Assembly: GCA_048204295.1 (NCBI GenBank)
Contig: DBFBLF010000009.1
Location: forward strand, 1 to 59,384
Source of the DNA: Metaruminococcus_A sp900762715
GTDB lineage: Bacteria; Bacillota; Clostridia; Oscillospirales; Ruminococcaceae
Direction of reading: 5' to 3'
DNA: 59,384 bases
Below are positions 43,642 through 49,986 of this stretch, piece by piece. The first letter of the stretch is position 1. The number at the start of each line of letters is the position of its first letter. The notes beneath the pieces are model-generated. The model had not been told where the DNA came from. It worked only from the letters and a program-made list of their open reading frames with translations, and did not search any database. A program made the position numbers and the translations under genes.

Positions 43642-43685
43642 ATCCAGCAGGGTTTGTCCGTCTACTGTTTTGATTTTTTATTTTT

Positions 43686-43904
43686 TCATGCTGTTTTCCT
43701 TTCGTAGTTTTGATTTTCGTTTGTCTCAATATCGACACAATCATATGCGCACCAACCCCTTTCCGCTTTTTGCAGGCAAAACAAAAAGACCCGCACATAC
43801 AGACTGCAGAAACACAAATAAGCGAACGGCATTGGTTCGCTTTCAAATGTTCCGCGCCTATGTATGTACGGGTATCTACTGAAAAATGGCGCTTTATAAT
43901 TCAA
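43686..43904 (-). CDS. Possible small ORF upstream of the ATPase
   Basis: An open frame of up to 72 codons (inner ATG gives 48 residues, ending ERGWCAYDCVDIETNENQNY plus six residues) whose TGA overlaps the ATG of the ATPase leader codon. The overlap is the best argument that it is translated. There is no strong ribosome binding site and no recognised family. Confidence 0.3.
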   Translation of the reverse strand: MNYKAPFFSRYPYIHRRGTFESEPMPFAYLCFCSLYVRVFLFCLQKAERGWCAYDCVDIETNENQNYERKTA

Positions 43905-43943
43905 TTGTTTATGTTCATTCAGAGCCTGTCTGGATTCATTTTT

Positions 43944-43973
43944 AGCATATCATAAAGAACAAATGTTTGTCAA
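43944..43973 (-). promoter_or_regulatory. Promoter of the mobile-element operon
   Basis: Minus strand TTGACA, 18-base spacer, TATGCT, upstream of the ATPase, RHH and recombinase genes. Confidence 0.6.
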
Positions 43974-44025
43974 GGTCTTTGTATATTTATTTAAGAACTG
44001 GGCAATACTATTTAGTTTGCCACAG

Positions 44026-44063
44026 AAAAAGCTGACCGGATACGAATACCGGTCAGCTTTTTT
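44026..44063 (-). terminator. Intrinsic terminator
   Basis: AAAAGCTGACCGG-9 nt-CCGGTCAGCTTTT with T tract; ends the 119-residue protein gene. Confidence 0.9.
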
Positions 44064-44071
44064 CTGCTGTT

Positions 44072-44431
44072 TTATTGCTCGCTGCTGTGCCTGAACTTTT
44101 TCCCGCTGTTGACAATTTTTCCGCTGTCGCCGGGGGCGAGGGTCATTTCTTGTCCGAAGCAAGAGATGCTTATGGTGCGATCCGAGTCGTTGATAAATTC
44201 CAGGCTGTCCACATCCGTATCGTACAGGCACAGAGAGAACGGATAGACGAAAAATTGGATTTGACACTCCTCTCCGAACAGGACGGAGTCTGTAAACATA
44301 CCAAGATGGATGAATCGGGGCAGAGGCTCGCCCTCCGTCCCGTCTTCGTAAACATAGGTGACCTTTTGAACCAGCGCATCCTTCTCATAAAGATATATTC
44401 TTGCGTCGATTTTCTTCAAATGACTTTGCAT
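44072..44431 (-). CDS. Hypothetical protein (119 aa)
   Basis: A 119-residue soluble protein, QSHLKKIDARIYLYEKDALV then VTYVYEDGTEGEPLPRF, a long beta-rich middle (ECQIQFFVYPFSLCLYDTDV) and a TISISCFGQEMTLAPGD end. No family recognised. GAGG lies 9 bases before the ATG at 44431. It is divergent from the tyrosine recombinase gene. The 244 bases between them hold a possible recombinase promoter (TTGCAA-17-TAACAT, 44565-44593) and a CCTTTGG-AGAA-CCAAAGG hairpin (44601-44618). Confidence 0.6.
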   Translation of the reverse strand: MQSHLKKIDARIYLYEKDALVQKVTYVYEDGTEGEPLPRFIHLGMFTDSVLFGEECQIQFFVYPFSLCLYDTDVDSLEFINDSDRTISISCFGQEMTLAPGDSGKIVNSGKKFRHSSEQ

Positions 44432-44675
44432 AATGTCCGACCTCTTTCTGCCGTTTGGCAACACAAACAGATATCACAAAACAGCGAAAAAGTCCAGATA
44501 AAATTAAAAAAATGAGTTCAAGTATTCGTCTTTTACAAATTTCCTTTTTCAATGAAATTTTGACTTGCAAAAGCGTTTGTTCCAAGGTAACATACAACGA
44601 CCTTTGGAGAACCAAAGGGAAAGACAATTTCCGAGTCATACTTTTCGGATACAATATATCCGGAGGTACATCGAG

Positions 44676-45521
44676 ATGAAAGGACGAATTTTAACAAGCG
44701 AAGCAATCGATTGCTTCAAAAAATATTTGCGGGAGGAGGAAAAAAGTGAGAACACCATAGAAAAATATCTGCGGGATGTGCGGGCGTTTGCCGCATATTT
44801 AAGCGGTATAGAGGTCACAAAGGAAACGGTCATTGCTTACAAGAGTAGGCTGCTTGCCGAAAACTATGCCGTACGCAGTATAAATTCAATACTCGCTTCC
44901 GTCAACAGCCTGTTTGCATTTTTAGGCTGGACGGACTGCAAGGTGAAATCCATCAAGCTTCAGCGGCAGGTCTACTGCCCTGAAGAAAAAGAACTGACCA
45001 AAGCGGAGTATACAAGGCTGGTAAATACTGCAAAGCAAAAGGGCAATGAACGGCTGAATCTTATCTTGCAGACAATATGCGGGACCGGTATCCGCGTCAG
45101 CGAACTCCAATATATCACGGTGGAAGCAGTAAAGTGCAGTGAAGCTGTTGTTTCCCTCAAGGGAAAAACACGGTCGGTGTTTATCGTGAAAGAACTGCAA
45201 AAGAAACTGCTCCGGTATGCAGCGGAGCAAAAAATACACTCAGGATGTATTTTTATTACAAGAACAGGCAAACCAATAAGCCGCACGAATATCTGGCGGG
45301 AGATGAAAGGACTTTGCGAGCAGGCGGGGGTAAATCCACAAAAAGTATTTCCGCACAATCTGCGCCACCTGTTCGCTCGTATTTTTTACGGCATTGAAAA
45401 GGATATTGCAAAACTCGCCGATATTCTCGGTCACAGCAGTATCAACACAACACGAATTTATATCATTTCCACCGGCGATGAACACCGCAAACGGATGGAA
45501 CATATGCGGCTGATAATATAG
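44676..45521 (+). CDS. Tyrosine recombinase, probable DNA invertase of the adjacent switch
   Basis: A 281-residue tyrosine recombinase. The SAM-like core-binding domain (~5-85; EEEKSENTIEKYLRDVRAFAAYL) is followed by a catalytic domain with the R...K...HxxR...H/W...Y set: GTGIRVSEL (Arg, ~141), SLKGKTRSV, PHNLRHLFA (His-x-x-Arg, ~230), LGHSSINTTRIYI (His and Tyr, ~255-265). GGAGG lies 9 bases before the ATG. The size fits stand-alone invertases such as XerC/FimB-type enzymes. It lies immediately beside a pair of inverted repeats, which suggests it flips that segment. Confidence 0.88.
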   Translation: MKGRILTSEAIDCFKKYLREEEKSENTIEKYLRDVRAFAAYLSGIEVTKETVIAYKSRLLAENYAVRSINSILASVNSLFAFLGWTDCKVKSIKLQRQVYCPEEKELTKAEYTRLVNTAKQKGNERLNLILQTICGTGIRVSELQYITVEAVKCSEAVVSLKGKTRSVFIVKELQKKLLRYAAEQKIHSGCIFITRTGKPISRTNIWREMKGLCEQAGVNPQKVFPHNLRHLFARIFYGIEKDIAKLADILGHSSINTTRIYIISTGDEHRKRMEHMRLII

Positions 45522-45579
45522 CTTTGCTGAATGACGGCTTCGCCTTATTGAAAAAAGCCGCCTGGAAAAGCGGTTGAAT

Positions 45580-45597
45580 ACATAATTGACATTATGT
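45580..45597 (+). repeat. Left inverted repeat of the proposed invertible segment
   Basis: ACATAATTGACATTATGT, 18 bp, an exact reverse complement of 45842-45859. It is itself nearly symmetric (ACATAAT/ATTATGT arms around a 4-bp core TGAC), as expected for a tyrosine recombinase crossover site. Confidence 0.85.
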
Positions 45598-45841
45598 TGT
45601 AAATGGTTATAACATACCCATTTTATCAATATAACTATATCATAATCAGAGTTAAACTACAAGCAATTCAACGAAGAAAAGTATGATTTTTACGGGATAT
45701 TGTCAAAAACAAGTAGCACAAATAAGTCTTTTCAAAGCGAATTTTGAAAAGACTTGATTTTCTGCGTTTATTTTTAAGTTGAGCTTTGCGGCTAATGACA
45801 ATATGGCACTTTTAAACTGCAAAATCCGCACTGCGTTTATT
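45598..45841. promoter_or_regulatory. Proposed invertible promoter segment (244 bp)
   Basis: AT-rich DNA bounded by the two repeats. Leftward promoter-like pairs: TTGTAG-17-TATAGT (45662-45634) and TTGCTT-16-TATGAT (45666-45639). A rightward pair uses the left repeat: TTGACA (45586-45591)-16-TATAAC (45608-45613). Between them and the right end lies a 13-bp stem hairpin, AAGTCTTTTCAAA with TTTGAAAAGACTT (45724-45755). As drawn, rightward transcription must cross the hairpin; after inversion the leftward promoters would point at the histidine kinase genes. No gene is present. Confidence 0.65.
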
Positions 45842-45859
45842 ACATAATGTCAATTATGT
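45842..45859 (-). repeat. Right inverted repeat of the proposed invertible segment
   Basis: ACATAATGTCAATTATGT. The arms ACATAAT and ATTATGT and the adjoining TTGTA match the left site in direct orientation; only the 4-bp core is reversed (GTCA against TGAC), which fixes the polarity for inversion. Confidence 0.85.
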
Positions 45860-45890
45860 TGTAGTTCATTTACTGAGGGAGAGAAAACAT

Positions 45891-45974
45891 ATGAAACGAA
45901 CTTTTTGCTTATTTTTTGCTTATTATTCTTATGGAGGCAGGCTGACAAGGTGCTTCTACACGGAAAAGAACTGA
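45891..45974 (+). CDS. Possible 27-residue leader peptide
   Basis: ATG at 45891 with GGGAG 9 bases upstream opens a 27-codon frame rich in aromatic residues: MKRTFCLFFAYYSYGGRL, then TRCFYTEKN and TGA. It lies between the right inverted repeat and the histidine kinase gene, 41 bases before the kinase ATG. It could be a translated leader influencing kinase expression, or chance. It also contains an exact 11-bp tandem repeat (next entry). Confidence 0.35.
   Translation: MKRTFCLFFAYYSYGGRLTRCFYTEKN
45902..45923 (+). repeat. Two exact 11-bp tandem repeats upstream of the two-component genes
   Basis: TTTTTGCTTAT occurs twice in direct succession (45902-45912 and 45913-45923). The 11-bp period equals that of SARP-type binding sites and of the repeats at 48170-48188. 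Confidence 0.6.
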
Positions 45975-46015
45975 CAAAGCAGGGTGTATTCGTAAGGAAA
46001 ACGGTGTAAAAACGC

Positions 46016-47311
46016 ATGGACAAATTGAGATATGCCAATATTGTGCTGGATATTTTCTGTATTATATTATCCATATTGCCAATCGTTTACCTGGTCGGCA
46101 ATCACCGGTACCGGCAAAAGCTGAACCAATTCTTTTTGGGCGCATGCATCTCTAACATTTTTATGATTGTGGGGGATCTTTCGGACTGGATATTTCCCAC
46201 GATTGCATCAGCTTCGGAGAGGATTATTCTATCAGCTGCTACAACGCTTTACTACGCAGCCTCTGCGTTCGTCCTGTATTTTTTTATACGTTATATCATG
46301 AAATATCTGCAAATGACAGGATGGACAAAAAAATTCTGTTTGATTTACGCTATGGTTCTTTGTGGTATACAAATTGTTTTTGCACTTATAAGTCCTTTTA
46401 CCGGTTCCATCTTCTATGTAACAGCGGACGGTTATCAGAGAGGACCACTATTTTTGATTTCACAGTTTGTGCCATTGCTTTGCTATCTGCTTTTTATGGC
46501 GTTGGTCATTGTCTACCGAAAAAAACTGCTCAGGCGTGAAGTCGTATTTTTCCTGTTATATATCTTTATCCCGCTGGGTTGCGGTGCGGTACAGATGGCT
46601 ATGCGGGGAATCGCAATTGTTAATGCGGGAGTTACTATCGCTACGCTGATTATCCTCATGAACATACAGTTTGAGCATGAGGTTACCATGAAAGAACGAG
46701 AAAGGGAATTGGCAGAGCGCCATATTGATATCATGCTCAGCCAGATCCAGCCGCATTTTTTGTACAATTCCCTGGGGGCTATCTATCACCTGTGCGAAAG
46801 CAATCCAGAGGCGGCAAGGAAGGCGATAAAAAAATTTTCGGAATTCCTGCGTGGCAATATGGAAAGCCTGAAATCACGTGAACCCATTGCATTTGAATCA
46901 GAACTAAATCATGCGGCAAACTATCTGTATCTGGAACAGCAACGGTTCGGCGACAAGCTTCAGGTTATTTACCAAATTGCAATAGAGAATTTTTTGATCC
47001 CACCGCTTACCCTTCAGCCGCTTGTAGAAAACGCCGTACAGCACGGCGTCCTGAACAGAAGGAGCGGCGGTACGGTTATCATCCGTACTGAGAAGACGGA
47101 CAAATGTGCCGTCGTGATAGTTGCTGACAACGGGGTCGGGATAGAAAAAGCGAAAGAGATCCATTCCATGGGAGACCGAGCTCATATCGGGATTTCCAAT
47201 GTCCGCAGCCGTTTGAATGAAATGGTGGGCGGCAGTCTGGATATAGAAAGCAGCGGCGAGGGAACCACAGCCATTATCCGGATTCCCTGGGCGGAAGGGG
47301 GCGGCACGTGA
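46016..47311 (+). CDS. LytS/NatK-type sensor histidine kinase
   Basis: A 431-residue membrane kinase. About six transmembrane helices fill residues 8-215, with little extracellular sequence. A short coiled linker (MKERERELAERHIDIM) leads to the His_kinase domain with QIQPHFLYNSLGAIYHLCE (His247) and the HATPase domain with LTLQPLVENAVQHG (N box, ~335) and DNGVGIE (G box). The ATG at 46016 has only a modest GGTG site 9 bases upstream. It overlaps the response regulator gene by 4 bases (GTGA). It senses an unknown signal in the membrane and phosphorylates the next protein. Its transcription is proposed to depend on the invertible segment upstream. Confidence 0.9.
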   Translation: MDKLRYANIVLDIFCIILSILPIVYLVGNHRYRQKLNQFFLGACISNIFMIVGDLSDWIFPTIASASERIILSAATTLYYAASAFVLYFFIRYIMKYLQMTGWTKKFCLIYAMVLCGIQIVFALISPFTGSIFYVTADGYQRGPLFLISQFVPLLCYLLFMALVIVYRKKLLRREVVFFLLYIFIPLGCGAVQMAMRGIAIVNAGVTIATLIILMNIQFEHEVTMKERERELAERHIDIMLSQIQPHFLYNSLGAIYHLCESNPEAARKAIKKFSEFLRGNMESLKSREPIAFESELNHAANYLYLEQQRFGDKLQVIYQIAIENFLIPPLTLQPLVENAVQHGVLNRRSGGTVIIRTEKTDKCAVVIVADNGVGIEKAKEIHSMGDRAHIGISNVRSRLNEMVGGSLDIESSGEGTTAIIRIPWAEGGGT

Positions 47312-48096
47312 ACATATTAGTCACCGACGACGAGCCTTTACAGCTTGAAGAATTGATAAATGTTTTAAGGCGGATACGCCCAAACGCAGACATTTTTCCT
47401 TATACCTGGCCGGGCGATGCATTAGAGGCGGCAAGACAGCGCCCAATAGATGTCGCTTTTCTGGACATTCAGACGGGTGGCATGAACGGACTCCAGTTGG
47501 CGGTAGAGCTAAAAAAGGTGAAGCCGGATATACATATTATCTTTGTCACTGGATACTCTCAATATGCTGTAGAGGCTTTCTCTATACATGCTACCGGATA
47601 TCTTTTAAAGCCGGTTACAGAAGAGGCGGTAAACCGGGAGCTTACTTTTATCTACCGGGAACGCCTGCCAAAAAGGCGTATTGAAATCAAAACATTCGGT
47701 GGATTCGATCTTTATGTGGATGGACAGCTTGTCCGGTTCGGCAGGGCGAAATCGAAAGAACTGCTGGCCTATCTGGTGGATCGGAGAGGTCTGTCTGTTA
47801 CAACGGGAGAGGCTTATGCCGCCCTTTTTGAAGATGCGCAGGATACGCTTTCCGGTAAGTCGTATTTTCGGACTATTCTTCATGAGATGGTTAACAGTCT
47901 GAAAAGGGCCGATGCCGAGGAAATTTTGTTGAAAGAGCGCAATAGTTATGCGGTAATTCCAGAAAAATTCGATTGCGACTATTATCGGTTTCTGCAAGGA
48001 GATCCTGTGGCGGTAAACGCTTTTCAAAACGACTACATGTTGTCTTACAGCTGGGCGGAGATTCGTAACGCCGAGCTTGGGTCCAAAGAATATTAA
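47308..48096 (+). CDS. Response regulator with SARP/BTAD-type output domain
   Basis: A 262-residue regulator. The receiver domain (~1-118) has Asp7/Asp8 and the phosphoacceptor Asp53 in VAFLDIQTGGMNGLQLA, with YLLKPVTEEAV near the end (Lys). The output half begins with IEIKTFGGFDLYVDGQLVRF, the winged-helix opening of AfsR/SARP-type activators, followed by a short BTAD-like helical part (SYFRTILHEMVNSLKRADAE). This differs from the LytTR output usual for LytS-type kinases. It starts inside the kinase stop (GTGA overlap). Two 11-bp-spaced direct repeats in the following promoter are candidate binding sites. Confidence 0.85.
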   Translation: MNILVTDDEPLQLEELINVLRRIRPNADIFPYTWPGDALEAARQRPIDVAFLDIQTGGMNGLQLAVELKKVKPDIHIIFVTGYSQYAVEAFSIHATGYLLKPVTEEAVNRELTFIYRERLPKRRIEIKTFGGFDLYVDGQLVRFGRAKSKELLAYLVDRRGLSVTTGEAYAALFEDAQDTLSGKSYFRTILHEMVNSLKRADAEEILLKERNSYAVIPEKFDCDYYRFLQGDPVAVNAFQNDYMLSYSWAEIRNAELGSKEY

Positions 48097-48113
48097 GCAG
48101 AAAAAGTTAGAGG

Positions 48114-48148
48114 AAAATCCGGTGTTTTGAAAAAACACCGGATTTTTT
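48114..48148 (+). terminator. Terminator after the two-component genes
   Basis: AAAATCCGGTGTTTT-2 nt-AAAACACCGGATTTT with T tract. It isolates the regulatory genes from the pilus operon. Confidence 0.9.
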
Positions 48149-48169
48149 CTTTTCTATGAACCGGATTTG

Positions 48170-48201
48170 TTGCGCTTTTGTTGCGCTTGGGGTGTTATGC
48201 T
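48170..48201 (+). promoter_or_regulatory. Candidate SARP-activated promoter of the pilus operon
   Basis: Two direct repeats of TTGCGCTT at 48170-48177 and 48181-48188 (11-bp period) lie in place of a -35 hexamer, 7 bases upstream of a -10-like TATGCT (48196-48201). Known SARP operators have heptamer repeats at 11-bp intervals about 8 bp before the -10. It lies directly after the terminator. Confidence 0.6.
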
Positions 48202-48236
48202 GGATACACAAACAAGATATGGGAGAGGGGGATGTT

Positions 48237-49265
48237 ATGACAATCCTGCTCGTCGATAGCGATAAAAAGGCACTTGACCGGGAAATGTGGCGCTTTACAC
48301 AGCGGCCGTTTGCCGTCACTGTTTCGCTGCACAGCAGCGGGGACGACGCAATTCGGTTTTCTATGTGTCATGACGTAGATATGGTATTTACCAGAGCGGT
48401 GCTGTCGGATATGACGGGAAGAGAATTAGTAGAAAAGCTCCACCAGATTAATCCGAAAGTGAAATGTCATATCCTTTCCTCATACGAGGAGATCCCGATC
48501 AGCCGATTTCTGGGGCAGTCCTCTAATTTTACAGACAAGGGGAGAGCACAGCCCCAACCCTTGGAAGAAAAAAATCAAACAAGCGATACAGATATAACGG
48601 AGAGAAGACGGCTGGGAATTCCCAGTTGCTCCTTTCAAAAAGAACGAGAGAAAGGCGATAGAACAATGACAGAGCAAGAGTTGCGAAGTTTAAATAGAAA
48701 AGAGCTCCTGGAAATCATGATTGAGCAGGGCAGGGAGCTGGAAATCAGTAAGGCGAAATACGAAAAGGACCTGGCCTTTCTGAAATCCGAGCATGAGAAG
48801 GACATGGATTATTTAAAAGCCGAATACGAAAAAGAGATTGCGGCGTTAAAAAAGGAACTAGAAGGTGCCCGAGCGGCGCTGCAGAACAGGCAGATCGCCA
48901 TTGATGAAGCAGGCTCCATTGCGATGGCCGCTCTGCAGCTCAACGGAGTTTTCGAGGCGGCTCAGGCGGCCAGCCAGCAATACATTGAGAATATCCGCAG
49001 CCTGAGCGACCGTCAGGCATCCATCTGCGCTCAGCGAGACGCTGAAAGCAAGGCGGAACAGGAGCGCAGGATGCAGGAGACAACGACCAAGTGTGCACAG
49101 ATGGAATATCTCAGTAAAAAGAAGTGTGAAGAGATGGAAGCAGAAGCAAAGAGAAAATCAGAAGCCTATTGGGCGGAAGTTTCCCACCGCCTGCAGTCTT
49201 TTTACGAAAACCATCAGGAGCTGAAAAAATTGTTGAATTTCAGCGCCCCCAATATTTCGTTATAA
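48237..49265 (+). CDS. Pseudo-receiver domain fused to coiled-coil protein
   Basis: A 342-residue protein, first gene of the pilus operon. Residues 1-~95 resemble a receiver domain (TILLVDSDKKALDREMWRF, then ILSSYEE), but the phosphoacceptor position reads VFTRAVLSDMTG with Arg in place of Asp, so it cannot be phosphorylated in the usual way. A low-complexity linker (~100-140) follows. From residue ~144 (MTEQELRSLNRKELLEIMIE) comes a long coiled coil with repeated KAEYEKE/KSEHEKD units and then helical sequence (LQLNGVFEAAQAASQQYIEN) seen in small proteins of clostridial pilus loci. AGAGGGGG lies before the ATG at 48237; an internal ATG at 48666 could yield the coiled-coil part alone. Confidence 0.75.
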   Translation: MTILLVDSDKKALDREMWRFTQRPFAVTVSLHSSGDDAIRFSMCHDVDMVFTRAVLSDMTGRELVEKLHQINPKVKCHILSSYEEIPISRFLGQSSNFTDKGRAQPQPLEEKNQTSDTDITERRRLGIPSCSFQKEREKGDRTMTEQELRSLNRKELLEIMIEQGRELEISKAKYEKDLAFLKSEHEKDMDYLKAEYEKEIAALKKELEGARAALQNRQIAIDEAGSIAMAALQLNGVFEAAQAASQQYIENIRSLSDRQASICAQRDAESKAEQERRMQETTTKCAQMEYLSKKKCEEMEAEAKRKSEAYWAEVSHRLQSFYENHQELKKLLNFSAPNISL

Positions 49266-49278
49266 CCGGGGCGCCGCT

Positions 49279-49965
49279 ATGAACCGCAAACCAACTTCAT
49301 CCTCTTTGCCTACGGTTGAGCAGCTGGAAGCGGAGCTGAAACGGGAAACAAGCCGAAAAAGGCACAAACAATCCACTAAAACGAAGGAGAAGGAGGATTC
49401 CTCTTCGTCTTTTGTGGACCAGTTGGAAGAGGAACTGAAACGGGATACCTACAAAAAGCGGTACTGGCATATGCTGCGCAGCACCGTTTCGATATTGATT
49501 GTAGTGGCGGCGATCGTTGTACTCATCTCAAATCTTTTTCTGCCGGTGCTTCGGATTTACGGGTCTTCCATGACGCCGACTCTGGTGAATGGCAATATTG
49601 TGGCTGCCATGAGGTACGGTAACTATGACCGCGGAGATGTGATTGCTTTTTACTACAACAATAAGATTTTAGTAAAACGTGTAATCGGCCTCCCCGGAGA
49701 ATTGGTGGATATCGATGAAAATGGAAATGTCTCGATTAACGGTGAGACGCTGGAGGAACCGTACTTGGAGGAAACGGCGTTCGGAGAGTGCGATATTGAA
49801 TTGCCATACCAGGTGCCGGACGGAAGATATTTTGTCATGGGAGACCATCGAAGTGTTTCGAGCGATTCACGAAGCAGCCAGGTCGGCTGTATTTCAGAAG
49901 AACAGATTATCGGGAAGCTGTTTTTCCGTATCTGGCCGCTCAATGAGATAGGAACATTCGAATAA
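49279..49965 (+). CDS. Type I signal peptidase, pilus-associated
   Basis: A 228-residue serine/lysine-dyad membrane peptidase. A single transmembrane helix (~68-90) is followed by YGSSMTPTLVNG with the nucleophile Ser97 and LVKRVIGLPGE with Lys133, then the GDHRSVSSDSR motif near 190. The long cytoplasmic N-tail holds two copies of one ~17-residue motif (VEQLEAELKRETSRKRH and VDQLEEELKRDTYKKRY). It lies 13 bases after the coiled-coil gene and 21 before the adhesin gene. A dedicated signal peptidase for the pilins is the probable role, as in other sortase pilus islands. Confidence 0.92.
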   Translation: MNRKPTSSSLPTVEQLEAELKRETSRKRHKQSTKTKEKEDSSSSFVDQLEEELKRDTYKKRYWHMLRSTVSILIVVAAIVVLISNLFLPVLRIYGSSMTPTLVNGNIVAAMRYGNYDRGDVIAFYYNNKILVKRVIGLPGELVDIDENGNVSINGETLEEPYLEETAFGECDIELPYQVPDGRYFVMGDHRSVSSDSRSSQVGCISEEQIIGKLFFRIWPLNEIGTFE

Positions 49966-49986
49966 GATTCAGAAGGGAGGCACTCC

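Noticed and set aside
39650..45530. Prophage or full integrative conjugative element
   Set aside because: No phage structural genes, relaxase, VirB/VirD4 or other transfer genes were seen.
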